From the NCBI GenBank assembly GCA_034437515.1, contig DAOTTX010000465.1:1-35640 (forward strand): a DNA stretch of 35,640 nt, in the 5' to 3' direction. Shown piece by piece: positions 1 through 7,867 of the stretch. The first letter of the stretch is position 1. Each line of letters starts with the position of its first letter. Origin of the DNA: DAOTTX01 sp034437515 (lineage in GTDB: Bacteria > Chloroflexota > Anaerolineae > Aggregatilineales > Phototrophicaceae). The position numbers and the translations under genes were made by a program. Under the pieces are notes generated by a model. It saw nothing but the letters and a program-made list of their open reading frames with translations, was not told the DNA's origin and made no database searches.

Positions 1-981
1 GCGGGCATTTTACTCGTTCTCATGATCTTTACGTCAGCACTTATTTTCTGGCATACCTCTTCCGGTTCGAGATCAATGCTAGCATTCACGCAACATTACG
101 GATGGGGTTACAGTGAAAGAAATCCCCAATGGTCAGGATCAATAGACTTTTGGACAAAGTCAGCCCCACTAATTCAGGATCAGTTCGATGGAGCAACGTC
201 CGTCCTAGTTGCCCTAGAGCGTAATACCAAGGCTTTTTCTGAACATGCTCTGTGGAATTTGTACATATTACCTCGAGAGTTTCTGAATACATTACATCTA
301 GAGTTACCTGGGTTCTCTCGCCTGCTACGCTTTTTGTTTGCTTCCAGCTTACTGATTATAATATTCCGTGGATTTGATCAACCAAAACAACTATTTACCT
401 TCATTTCTCGTCACAAGACCATGCTAATGATAACGACTGGATTGTTAACCTCAATCTTAGTTTCATCTATAGTTATACGTCCTAGAGAATTATACTTATT
501 AGCTTTACAACCAAGCATATTTGTCATGATTGCTTGTGCAACAACAACTCTTTTGCGTCAACAGAAATTACATTACCTATCGATAGTGACTGTTCCTTTG
601 TTTGTACTTTTGATATTTCGGTTACCTACTCCAATGGATACTTCGCAACCTCAACCTATTATTCAGATAGCAAATATGCTGCCACGATATGAAACGCGTC
701 ACACTATTTTAGCCGATGCACCGACTGGATTTTGCTATTACCAAAATCCAAATCCTTTGTCGTGTGGAGGTCAAAGCGTATTAGGAATAAATCCTGAAAC
801 TGATGTAGGAGATCTCATTGATAAACGCAATATTCGTATAATATTGATTAATCAACGTATGCTCAATAATTTAACTCTCGAACAAAGAATGGAGATCATG
901 CAAATTGTCAATGCTCCAGAAGTCCTGGGATGGGAAGTAATGGAAGCAAACAATACGCTATACAGTATCTACATACGATAG
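1..981 (+). CDS. C-terminal part of a polytopic membrane protein (5' end outside window)
   Basis: The reading frame is open from base 1; the first internal ATG is at 22, so the true start is probably upstream and this is the 3' part of a longer gene. Counting from that Met, hydrophobic stretches occur around residues 100-115, 133-152, 155-177 and 187-200, followed by a soluble tail of about 115 residues. The layout of TM helices then a small extracytoplasmic domain fits a GT-C type glycosyltransferase or other envelope-polysaccharide enzyme, but no catalytic motif is visible, so the function is not assigned. The base composition is odd: 421-480 has 19 G/C in 60, against 42 in 60 at 12841-12900 inside ppc. 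Codons are AT-rich throughout, which suggests acquisition by transfer or the edge of an AT-rich island. Nothing downstream is co-oriented with it. Confidence 0.6.
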   Translation, partial: AGILLVLMIFTSALIFWHTSSGSRSMLAFTQHYGWGYSERNPQWSGSIDFWTKSAPLIQDQFDGATSVLVALERNTKAFSEHALWNLYILPREFLNTLHLELPGFSRLLRFLFASSLLIIIFRGFDQPKQLFTFISRHKTMLMITTGLLTSILVSSIVIRPRELYLLALQPSIFVMIACATTTLLRQQKLHYLSIVTVPLFVLLIFRLPTPMDTSQPQPIIQIANMLPRYETRHTILADAPTGFCYYQNPNPLSCGGQSVLGINPETDVGDLIDKRNIRIILINQRMLNNLTLEQRMEIMQIVNAPEVLGWEVMEANNTLYSIYIR

Positions 982-1116
982 CTAATAGAATAATGTAGAA
1001 CTTGAATTGTTGGCGTTGTCCCCATGACGCCGCCCAACAGTGGATGGTTGCATGTTTTTACATTTCTTTACAAGTTTGGGCAGCCAAACATCGACCGCCC
1101 ATAAAGCGTAGACGGG

Positions 1117-2535
1117 TTAATCTCCGGCGGGGTCGGCCTGACGCGCCACCCGGAGCGCCGCCAGCATATCCTCGATGCTGCTAAACTTGAGGCGCGGGCG
1201 GCCTTGATCCTCGCCGCGCTGCTGTTCGATGCGATCCAGCAGCAGCCAGTCGTCGTAAGTGACGTAATCGACCTCACGCGCACTCAGTAGCTTATGGATC
1301 GGTTCGCTGGCGGTCGGTTGCTGGAGCACACCGGCGGCGGCGTCTGCCAGCAGATGCTCGACCGTCTCGACGGCGTCCGGCTTGTTGGTGCCGATGATGC
1401 CACTCGGCCCACGTTTGATCCACCCGACGACGTAATCCCCGATGACCCGCTCACCGGTCTCATGCTCGGTCAGCACACGGCCTTCACGGTTGGGGATGAT
1501 GCCCCATTTCTCGTAGAACGGCACATCCGGCAACGCGACCCCGCGATACCCCACTGACCGGAACACCAGCCCGACCGGGATCACCTCGGTTTCCTCGGTT
1601 GCACGCGGGCGGATGGTGCCGCGTTCGTTTTTGTAAAGCTCGTTTTTGACGACCTTGACCGCCTGCACATGATCGGTGCCGATGATTTCCACCGGCGAAG
1701 CGAGAAAGCGCAGCACGACCTGCCGGGGCTTACCGACTGGTGTCTTCCCCGCGAGGTCACGCATGATGGTGACGTTCTTCACGTCTTTCTTGTCGGCGTC
1801 GTCGCTGTTGAGGTAGGCTTCGCTCAGCGGGTCGAGGTCGAGTTCTTTGGGGTCGATGATGAGGTCTGCGCCGCCGAGTTCGCCCAGTTCTTTGATCTCC
1901 GGGTTAGTAAACGCCGCCTGTGCCGGGCCACGCCGCCCGAAGACGTAGATCGTCTTGAGGTTGCTCTGTGCCAGCGCCGCCAACGCATAGTCGGTGATGT
2001 CGGTTTCGCTGAGTTCGTCCTGGTTGCGGCCTAGAATACGGGCGACGTCCATCGCCACGTTACCCACGCCGATGATCGCGGCGGCCTCTTGTGAGAGATC
2101 GAATTCGTGGTGACGATAATCCGGGTGCCCGTTATACCAACCCACAAACTCGGTCGCCGCGTGGCTGCCGGATAGGTCTTCGCCGGGGATACTGAGGTTG
2201 CGGTCGGTCTGTGCGCCGACCGCGTAGATGATGGCATGATAATGAGCGGCGAGGTCGGCATGGGTGACATCGCGCCCGAATTCTACGTTGCCGTAAAAAT
2301 GAAAGTTCGGCTTGCTGGCGATGCGATCGTAGACTTTCGTCACCGATTTAATTTTCTGATGATCCGGGGCGACCCCACCACGCACCAACCCGAACGGGGT
2401 CGGCAGGCGGTCAAACATATCAATGTGTACCGTCAGGTCTTTTTCTTTTTGCAGGCGCTCCGCAGCGTAAAAACCGGAAGGGCCGGAGCCGATGATGGCG
2501 ACACGAAACGGGGTTCCCAGAGAGCCAATAGTCAT
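1117..2535 (-). CDS. Ferredoxin/adrenodoxin-type NADP+ reductase (FprA-like)
   Basis: A 472-residue flavoprotein of the adrenodoxin reductase family, expected to move electrons between NADPH and a ferredoxin in the cytoplasm. The N-terminal FAD-binding loop GSGPSG is at residues 16-21. The family signature VAPDH is at 55-59, the second nucleotide loop GVGNVAMD at about 156-163, and the C-terminal block GWIKRGPSGIIGTNKPDA at about 373-390 is a hallmark of this family. Length is normal. The ATG at 2535 is preceded by AGGAAA at a 9-base spacing. It lies downstream of trxB on the same strand. A hairpin (2635-2661) and an extended -10 promoter (2588-2596) in the gap suggest it has its own transcript. 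Plant-type FNR and glutamate synthase small subunits share the fold, but the VAPDH and GTNKPDA blocks favour FprA. Confidence 0.93.
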   Translation of the reverse strand: MTIGSLGTPFRVAIIGSGPSGFYAAERLQKEKDLTVHIDMFDRLPTPFGLVRGGVAPDHQKIKSVTKVYDRIASKPNFHFYGNVEFGRDVTHADLAAHYHAIIYAVGAQTDRNLSIPGEDLSGSHAATEFVGWYNGHPDYRHHEFDLSQEAAAIIGVGNVAMDVARILGRNQDELSETDITDYALAALAQSNLKTIYVFGRRGPAQAAFTNPEIKELGELGGADLIIDPKELDLDPLSEAYLNSDDADKKDVKNVTIMRDLAGKTPVGKPRQVVLRFLASPVEIIGTDHVQAVKVVKNELYKNERGTIRPRATEETEVIPVGLVFRSVGYRGVALPDVPFYEKWGIIPNREGRVLTEHETGERVIGDYVVGWIKRGPSGIIGTNKPDAVETVEHLLADAAAGVLQQPTASEPIHKLLSAREVDYVTYDDWLLLDRIEQQRGEDQGRPRLKFSSIEDMLAALRVARQADPAGD

Positions 2536-2587
2536 AGATAGTCATTTCCTGTAACTACACGGACAGTATTAAAAATAGGTTGATTTT

Positions 2588-2614
2588 AGTATAGCATGGG
2601 TCATATTGGCGCAA
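2588..2614 (-). promoter_or_regulatory. Promoter of the ferredoxin-NADP reductase gene
   Basis: On the minus strand TGCTATACT (2596 to 2588) forms an extended -10 element. TTGCGC (2614 to 2609) is a possible -35 at a 15-base spacing. It lies about 55 bases upstream of the start at 2535, just beyond the hairpin that follows trxB. Seen by eye; no transcription data. Confidence 0.5.
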
Positions 2615-2634
2615 CTTTAGGAAATGTTTTGAAC

Positions 2635-2661
2635 AACCCGCACTATCCAAGAGCGCGGGCT
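2635..2661 (-). terminator. Hairpin downstream of trxB, likely terminator
   Basis: AACCCGC (2635-2641) can pair with GCGGGCT (2655-2661), a 7-bp stem with one G-U pair on the minus strand. It begins 15 bases after the trxB stop. The following bases are only weakly U-rich, so termination may be partial and allow read-through into the reductase gene. Confidence 0.4.
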
Positions 2662-2675
2662 GTCAAATGGTCGCA

Positions 2676-3647
2676 TTACGCGGTTTCGGGCGCGGGGGTT
2701 TCGTCTAGCGGTTGCAGGTCGGCCTCGTGTTCTTCCAACCAGTGGATAGCACTCATCCCGGCGGCGACACCTTGCCCGACGGAGGTCGCAACCTGCCGCC
2801 AGATCGGATCCTGAATCTCACCGGCGGCGAACACACCATCGATGTTGGTGCGGTAACGTTGGTCAGTCAGGATATACCCGGCGTCGTCGGTGGCGATTTG
2901 ATCGTCAAAGACCTTGCTGTTCGGGATGTGCCCGATAAAGATAAACACCCCTTCGGTCGGCTTATCGTAGACCTCGTCGGTCTTGGTGTTGCGCAGCGTG
3001 ACGCTATCCACCGCGCCGTTCTCGCCAGCCTTGATCTCCTCGATGACCGTATTCCAGACGAAGCTGATCTTCTCATTATTAAAGGCGCGTTGCTGAAGGT
3101 TGACGTTGGCACGTAGTTCGTCGCGCCGGTGGATGACCTCGACGGAGTTGGCAAAGCGCGTCAGGAAGATGGATTCCTCAAGGGCGCTATCCCCACCACC
3201 GACGACCACAATGTCTTTCCCACGGAAGAAGAAACCGTCGCAGGTGCCGCAGTAGCTCACACCGCGCCCGACGTACTCGGCCTCACCGGGCACCTTGAGC
3301 TTACGCGGGTCCGCGCCAATGGTGACAATAACGGAATCCGCAAGGTAGGTCTCACCGTTGGTCTTGACGGTGAAGGGTGAGCCGCTGGTGAGATCGACTT
3401 CGGTCACGAGATCGTAGACTACTTCCGCGCCGAATTTTTCTACATGGCTCTGGAAGTTCTGCACCAGTTCAGTGCCGGGGAGATGCTCAAAGCCGAGGTA
3501 ATTCTCGATCTCGTGCGTCAGGCTGACCTGCCCACCGAGGGTATTGCCGGCAATGATGACCGGCTCAAGCTGGGCGCGGGCAGTATACAGAGCTGCTGCA
3601 AACCCTGCCGGGCCAGAACCAATGATGACTACACGTTTCTTCTGCAT
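2676..3647 (-). CDS. trxB: Thioredoxin reductase (NADPH)
   Basis: A 323-residue low-molecular-weight thioredoxin reductase that passes electrons from NADPH through FAD and a Cys pair to thioredoxin. The FAD loop GSGPAG is at residues 10-15. The redox-active CGTC motif is at C133-C136, followed by DGFF. The NADPH-binding loop with GGGDSALEE follows at about 151-159, and the C-terminal FAD motif with GVFAAGEIQD is near residue 270. Normal length for the family. CGTC replaces the commoner CATC, a tolerated variation. The upstream gene on the same strand ends 33 bases before this start, so the two are probably co-transcribed. NADH-dependent peroxiredoxin reductase AhpF is excluded by the missing N-terminal extension; a ferredoxin-dependent reductase is less likely because the NADPH site looks intact. 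Confidence 0.95.
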   Translation of the reverse strand: MQKKRVVIIGSGPAGFAAALYTARAQLEPVIIAGNTLGGQVSLTHEIENYLGFEHLPGTELVQNFQSHVEKFGAEVVYDLVTEVDLTSGSPFTVKTNGETYLADSVIVTIGADPRKLKVPGEAEYVGRGVSYCGTCDGFFFRGKDIVVVGGGDSALEESIFLTRFANSVEVIHRRDELRANVNLQQRAFNNEKISFVWNTVIEEIKAGENGAVDSVTLRNTKTDEVYDKPTEGVFIFIGHIPNSKVFDDQIATDDAGYILTDQRYRTNIDGVFAAGEIQDPIWRQVATSVGQGVAAGMSAIHWLEEHEADLQPLDETPAPETA

Positions 3648-3680
3648 GGGTTGTTTATCCTTCTATAATTTATGCTAATG

Positions 3681-4013
3681 TCAGGGCGAGTGTGGTACTT
3701 CTTCGCCGGGTGTGCGGGCGATAATCGACTCGATCTCATCGCTGAGTTCGTCGGCATATTCCGCCTTGAGTACCGCGACTAAAGCCTCGAATTCTTCCCG
3801 ACAATCCGACCAGTAGGCCATGTGCTGCTCCCACTCCGGCAGCAGCTCTTCGAGCTGGCCCCCTTTGGCGACCTGCTCGGCAAGTTCGGCGAGCTGTTCA
3901 CAATAGTCATTGCAATCCATCGCAACAATTTCTTCTTTGCAGGGCGCGTCGAAGATGAACGATACTGCGGATTTAACTTTTTTTTCGTCGGGTTGTTGGT
4001 TTTCACGCGCCAC
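3681..4013 (-). CDS. Small acidic Cys protein, degenerate zf-HC2 (anti-sigma-like)
   Basis: A 110-residue soluble acidic protein starting at GTG (4013), preceded by GAGGAG at a good spacing. Cysteines are at 25, 34, 38 and 71. The segment from about 34 to 78 looks like the zf-HC2 fold of zinc-binding anti-sigma factors, normally C...H-x3-C-x2-C. Here H64 and C71 are present but the middle Cys is W68 (H-M-A-Y-W-S-D-C). No sigma factor gene is adjacent and there is no TM segment, so an anti-sigma role is not established. Its place 33 bases upstream of trxB suggests a redox-linked function, for example a thiol switch reduced by thioredoxin. That is inference. Identity as a real gene is well supported by the Shine-Dalgarno sequence and the operon position. 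Confidence 0.7.
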   Translation of the reverse strand: MARENQQPDEKKVKSAVSFIFDAPCKEEIVAMDCNDYCEQLAELAEQVAKGGQLEELLPEWEQHMAYWSDCREEFEALVAVLKAEYADELSDEIESIIARTPGEEVPHSP

Positions 4014-4442
4014 GATCTCGCTCCTCTTATGTGTAACGTCTTTCTACATTAACAGACGCATCAGAGACGTTAATCTTACCCGAATTTTGTGTGTTCTGTG
4101 AGGATTCATACCACAAATGAGGTCGGATAGAGAACCTACCCGACCTACAGCTTGGTTGGTTGTTGGAGACCACGCGATCTTAATCGATGCAACTAAAGGC
4201 ATGTCTATAAGAAAGGCTATAACCAGGCAGAAACCTTACGGCACTCCACCAAGCTGTAAGCCGTGATCTCCAATCGGAGTAGATGTACACCACAGACACT
4301 TAGGCTTCTGCCAATTCGTCTGTATGTTCATCTGTAACTAAGCTACTACTTTCTCAATGGTTTGTCCAGTTGAGCGTCGCTTTCTCTCACTCCAATCCAA
4401 TGGTAAGATGAGGGAAACACGACGAACTGACGAGAGCGACTC
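4014..4442. other. Intergenic region with strong secondary-structure potential
   Basis: This gap separates divergent genes. No convincing gene is seen in it. Several helices can form: AGGTCGG/CCGACCT (about 4119-4125 with 4139-4145); CTTACGGC/GCTGTAAG (about 4236-4243 with 4253-4260, one G-U pair); GGCAGAA/TTCTGCC (4226-4232 with 4296-4302); and TACAGCTTGG/CCAAGCTGTA (about 4146-4155 with 4249-4258). GGAGACCACG (about 4166-4175) is also nearly complementary to CGTGATCTCC (4262-4271). The last two pairings interleave, so they would be a pseudoknot or alternative folds. A non-coding RNA or leader is possible. It does not match tmRNA, RNase P or SRP RNA as far as I can see. Confidence 0.35.
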
Positions 4443-5240
4443 ATGGCTATCGACCATATCATCGGTTACGACTGCATCCCCAAACAAACATTGACCACCC
4501 AGGGCATCCTTGAACGCCTGAAGGGTGAGGAACGCGCCTACACAATTATCAAGTTATTTCGTGAAAAGGGCGACGACCGCCCACCGGATCAAATGGGGTT
4601 TGAACTCACCCGCCACACACCGGATGGCGATGAAGAAACCCAGGTGATCGTCGTGCAAGACCTGCTCGACCAGGCCGAAGAACTCCAACCGCTGGAAAGT
4701 CACTGTGAGGGCTGCCCCGCCAACCGGCTCGGCAGGCGCTTTGGCTGCATTGACTTCATGCAATATCCGGTCAGCGCGGCGGCGGAAAAGTGGCTGCTCG
4801 ACCGGCTGCCCGTACCGGATGAAACGCTGGTGTGGCTTTTGCTCAAGCAGGGCATCAAAGAATTTGACTACGATGGCGGCTCGGTGGAACCACTGCGGCA
4901 AGCCGACAGCACCTACTTCGAGGAAAATCGTGTGCTGGCGCAGCGGCTCGGTGAATTTTCCATCAACACCAACCAGCTTTTCGAGATGATCTTCAGTGTG
5001 GGTAACGTCACCCCAAACCACGCCGGGATTTTATTGCTGATCCTGAATGCCATCCCACGCGACCTCGAAGCCGACGAGATCATGAAGATCACCCCCGCCG
5101 GGCCGGATGCCGAAGAAAAGCATCCCTTTTTGCTGGCACCCAACGAGGACGACGACCGCACCATCCGTGAGATAAAAGGTGTGCTGCACGCGCTCTATAC
5201 CGCGTGGCGGCTCAACGTGCCGCTTATTCTGGATGTTTAG
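4443..5240 (+). CDS. Conserved-looking hypothetical with an H-C-x2-C-x10-C cluster
   Basis: A 265-residue soluble protein that I do not recognise. Its clearest feature is H87-C88-x2-C91-x10-C102 in the segment HCEGCPANRLGRRFGC, which could bind zinc or an iron-sulfur cluster. Only three Cys plus one His are present, so zinc is the simpler guess. The rest is mixed alpha/beta with a Leu-rich C-terminal helix near residue 245 and no signal peptide or TM segment. The ATG at 4443 has only a weak purine tract upstream. The 3' end overlaps the convergent STAS-like gene by 17 bases (5224-5240). The gene has high-GC codon use like its neighbours, so it looks native. No function is proposed. Confidence 0.75.
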   Translation: MAIDHIIGYDCIPKQTLTTQGILERLKGEERAYTIIKLFREKGDDRPPDQMGFELTRHTPDGDEETQVIVVQDLLDQAEELQPLESHCEGCPANRLGRRFGCIDFMQYPVSAAAEKWLLDRLPVPDETLVWLLLKQGIKEFDYDGGSVEPLRQADSTYFEENRVLAQRLGEFSINTNQLFEMIFSVGNVTPNHAGILLLILNAIPRDLEADEIMKITPAGPDAEEKHPFLLAPNEDDDRTIREIKGVLHALYTAWRLNVPLILDV

Positions 5241-5634
5241 CGTTAGCATCGGCGATCATCAAACGCAGCGCGTCGATGCCCGCCTCGACCGAACGGTACA
5301 TCGGCAACTTGACGCTATCCACACGCTTGCGCATCGCGTCCGTGTAGAGCCGTACCATCTTATCCGAGCCGACCACGACCATCGCGGCGAGTTTCGGGTC
5401 GGTCGTCGTGCCTTCCGTGCCCTGGCTTTGCGCCGTCATGATCTTGAGCACATCCCCAAGTGATGTCGTAATGGTGGAAAGATCAACCACAGCGTAGACT
5501 TTACCGGGGATGGACGCCATCAGTTCGGCCACTTTCATGGAACCATCACGCACGGTATCGGCGTCAATTTGTCCGTCGTAGGTGGTGACGATGATCGACT
5601 CACCAGGAAGCTGTTGTGTTCCGACAAATGGCAT
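5224..5634 (-). CDS. STAS/SpoIIAA-like small soluble protein
   Basis: About 136 residues beginning MPFVGTQ at ATG 5634, which is preceded by AAGGA eight to nine bases upstream. The longer frame starts from TTG at 5655 and has no such site. The pattern is a beta strand (SIIVTTYDGQID), an alpha helix (VRDGSMKVAELM), a strand with VYAVVDLST, then a helix, then AAMVVVGSD and a final helix. This alternation resembles SpoIIAA-like/STAS-like domains that bind small ligands or partner proteins. No phospho-acceptor Ser in a canonical STAS context can be pointed to (LSTITTSLGD is the closest). Role unknown. It is convergent with, and overlaps by 17 bases, the hypothetical upstream. Confidence 0.65.
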   Translation of the reverse strand: MPFVGTQQLPGESIIVTTYDGQIDADTVRDGSMKVAELMASIPGKVYAVVDLSTITTSLGDVLKIMTAQSQGTEGTTTDPKLAAMVVVGSDKMVRLYTDAMRKRVDSVKLPMYRSVEAGIDALRLMIADANAKHPE

Positions 5635-5732
5635 ATCTGTTTTTCCTTCAATCAATCAATGTATGCGAACGATGTGTGCTTATCATAGCGAAAGATTGGC
5701 GTTTTCTTGCGTAAAGATTTGACACGCCGCGC

Positions 5733-5760
5733 TTGAGTTCGCCCGGTGGCAAGCTATACT
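5733..5760 (+). promoter_or_regulatory. Promoter for the PEBP-yjbQ pair
   Basis: TTGAGT (5733-5738) and TATACT (5755-5760) are separated by 16 bases, about 43 bases upstream of the ATG at 5803. A perfect TTGACA lies at 5719-5724 but is 30 bases from the -10, too far to act as its -35. Confidence 0.5.
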
Positions 5761-5802
5761 AGGGGCACTCATCAGGACTTTAATGCACAAGGAGTGTGAG
5801 CT

Positions 5803-6426
5803 ATGAAATTTGAGATCCCATCGTTCCCGGATGGCGGTCCGATCCCGAAGAAGTACGCGATGGGCATCCCCGACCGTGAGGGGGGCGTGACCTTCGGCAA
5901 AAATATCAACCCCGCCCTGAACTGGGACTATACCCACCAGAATACGTTATCATTCGCGGTTATCTGCGTAGACCTCGACGGGCCGACCGACCCCAGCACG
6001 GTCAACACCACCGAGACAACCGTGCCGGAAGATCAACCGCGTGGGAACTTTTACCATTGGGTGATCGTCGATATTCACCCGCAGCGCACCCACATCGCGG
6101 AGGGCGAACTCTCCGACCGAGTCAAAGAGAAGGGCAAGCCTTACGGGTTGACCGGGTTGGGCATCGAGGGCATCAATAGCTACACCGATTGGTTCAAAGG
6201 TGATGACGCGCTGGAAGGCGTCTACGGCGGGTATGACGGCCCCTTCCCACCCTGGAACGACGAGCGCATCCATCGCTATCGTTTTACGCTTTACTCACTC
6301 GATGTGCCCACGTTGGAACTGCGCGGGCCGTTCACCTCAGAGGACGCGCTCGCGGCGATGGAAGGTCACATCCTGGAACAGGCGGAATGGATGGGCACCT
6401 ACACGCTAAACCCTAACCTGCGCTAA
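5803..6426 (+). CDS. YbhB/YbcL-type PEBP (Raf kinase inhibitor-like) protein
   Basis: A 207-residue phosphatidylethanolamine-binding-protein-fold protein. The conserved ligand pocket signature D57-L-D-G-P corresponds to the family DPDAP block. GNFYHWVIVDI (about 81-91) corresponds to the His-Trp block. The C-terminal GPFPPWNDERIHRYRFTLYSLD region matches the GPCPP...HRY-F-LYAL block. Bacterial members have no settled substrate; a role in binding small anionic or lipid ligands is assumed. The start is decided by AAGGAG a few bases upstream of ATG 5803. There is no signal peptide, so it is cytoplasmic. yjbQ begins 4 bases after the stop, indicating one operon. Confidence 0.9.
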   Translation: MKFEIPSFPDGGPIPKKYAMGIPDREGGVTFGKNINPALNWDYTHQNTLSFAVICVDLDGPTDPSTVNTTETTVPEDQPRGNFYHWVIVDIHPQRTHIAEGELSDRVKEKGKPYGLTGLGIEGINSYTDWFKGDDALEGVYGGYDGPFPPWNDERIHRYRFTLYSLDVPTLELRGPFTSEDALAAMEGHILEQAEWMGTYTLNPNLR

Positions 6427-6430
6427 CCGG

Positions 6431-6850
6431 ATGACCGTCAAAAGCAGCCGCATCACGCTGAACACACGCGGCGAGGGCGATACCCACGACATCACGGCAC
6501 GGGCGGCGGGGGCTGTGCGTGAAAGTGACCTGACGGCGGGGACGGTGACGCTGTTCGTCCCCGGTTCGACCGCCGCGCTGACCACCATCGAATATGAGGA
6601 CGGCGCGGTGAGCGACTTCCAGCGGTTATTTGCGGAGATCGCCGCGCAAAACCGTGAATACGCACATAACCAGCGGTGGGGCGATGGCAACGGACACAGT
6701 CACGTCCGTGCCGCGCTGCTCGGCCCGTCGCTGACCGTGCCCTTCGCCGACCAAAATTTGATGCTCGGTACGTGGCAGCAGATCATCTTCGTGGACTTCG
6801 ATAATCGCCCCCGTACCCGTGAGGTGATCGTGCAGATTATGGGCGAATAA
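6431..6850 (+). CDS. yjbQ: YjbQ/UPF0047 family protein
   Basis: A 139-residue protein of the UPF0047 family. The family block NGHSHVRAALLGPSLTVPF, followed by LGTWQQIIFVDFDNRPRTREV, is clearly present in the C-terminal half and makes the assignment firm. Members form compact trimers, and the E. coli one has been reported to have weak thiamine-phosphate synthase activity; the natural function remains uncertain. The gene starts 4 bases after the PEBP stop without its own strong ribosome site, suggesting translational coupling. It is convergent with the RIO kinase gene, with only 6 bases between the two stops. Confidence 0.92.
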   Translation: MTVKSSRITLNTRGEGDTHDITARAAGAVRESDLTAGTVTLFVPGSTAALTTIEYEDGAVSDFQRLFAEIAAQNREYAHNQRWGDGNGHSHVRAALLGPSLTVPFADQNLMLGTWQQIIFVDFDNRPRTREVIVQIMGE

Positions 6851-6856
6851 TCGTGG

Positions 6857-7867
6857 TTATTCGTCTTCGTCTTCTTCGGTGATGTCGTACAAAAGCTGGG
6901 AAAGATCGGCCTGTGCGTCTTTCGGGTTTTCCTGCATGTATTGATCCCACATCGACCGGGCGAGTTGCTGCGGGTCGTGCTCGACACCTTGCCTGGCGAA
7001 ATACTCGCATACGCGGGTGACGTCACGCTCAAAAATGGTATAGGCGTTTTCGTTGGCGTGGATGTCGATCACCTGCGGGAAGTCGATCAACGTGAGCGCC
7101 CCATCCCAGTACAGGATGTTATAGGCCGAGAGGTCGCCGTGTACGATGCCTTCCCGCAACATCAGGTCGATGTTGTGCAGCAATCCATCGAACAGCGGCG
7201 CGGCTTGCTCCGGTTGGAGCGTGACGCTGTTGAGTGTGGGCGCGGCGATCTGTCCATCACCGATGTAGGTCATCAGGATGGCGTTCTCACTGCTGACGAT
7301 TACCTCCGGCACGGCGACACCGAGCCTGTGCAACCGCTGCATGGTCTTGAACTCATGCATCAGCCATGAGGTATGCGCGACCAACGACCCATAAGACGAT
7401 TTTTTATCCACCGCCCGCATGGTGCGCTGGTCGTGTGCACCAACCTCTTTGCCGTCTGCGTTGAGCAGGCCGCGCCCCTGCCGGTAGGCCGCGTCGTTGC
7501 GCAACTGCCGGAACATACGCGGGCGGTAGACCTTCGCCGCGAGGAACTCATGCCCGGTGCTTTCGTGGGCGGCGCAGCGATACACACTCGCCTCCTTGCC
7601 GCCTTTGACCTGTGCCAGCACATCGGTGAGGTAACTCAGGTTGAAGAACGGGCCGATGGATTCCAGCAGCCAGCCTTCCTCGTGTCTTGAAGGGTTGTAG
7701 GTCATCTCGAAATCCCCTTCCAGCCCAACCGTATCGGCAATCTCTTCGATGATCTCCTGTTCGGTCATCTTGGGTTCGTGGTTGGGGTCTTGCTTGCGCT
7801 TCCGGCGTACCTGCCGGTCATTTTGCATCGGGTCGAACAGATCGGCATACTCGTCGTACTTGTCCAC
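6857..7867 (-). CDS. RIO-type serine/threonine protein kinase
   Basis: A 336-residue kinase of the RIO1-like branch, starting at GTG (7867) with GGAG upstream. It has a charged N-terminal region of about 80 residues and a nucleotide-binding segment KGGKEASVY. The likely catalytic Lys is K112 in LAAKVYRP. The catalytic loop HGDLSAYNIL has D245, and the metal-binding LIDFPQ has D262; these replace HRD and DFG as in all RIO kinases. The C-terminal tail is acidic. RIO kinases act in ribosome maturation in archaea and eukaryotes; bacterial ones are scattered and their targets are unknown. It is divergent from the DtxR-like gene across a structured intergenic region. ABC1/UbiB kinases are excluded by the HGDLS-YN motif. 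Confidence 0.93.
   Translation of the reverse strand: MDKYDEYADLFDPMQNDRQVRRKRKQDPNHEPKMTEQEIIEEIADTVGLEGDFEMTYNPSRHEEGWLLESIGPFFNLSYLTDVLAQVKGGKEASVYRCAAHESTGHEFLAAKVYRPRMFRQLRNDAAYRQGRGLLNADGKEVGAHDQRTMRAVDKKSSYGSLVAHTSWLMHEFKTMQRLHRLGVAVPEVIVSSENAILMTYIGDGQIAAPTLNSVTLQPEQAAPLFDGLLHNIDLMLREGIVHGDLSAYNILYWDGALTLIDFPQVIDIHANENAYTIFERDVTRVCEYFARQGVEHDPQQLARSMWDQYMQENPKDAQADLSQLLYDITEEDEDE

Noticed and set aside
4240..4250. Possible tmRNA or tRNA end (ACTCCACCA)
   Set aside because: No T-loop TTCGA, acceptor stem or tag-peptide frame is present upstream.
5719..5724. TTGACA as -35 of the PEBP promoter
   Set aside because: The nearest -10 (5755) is 30 bases away; TTGAGT at 5733 fits better.
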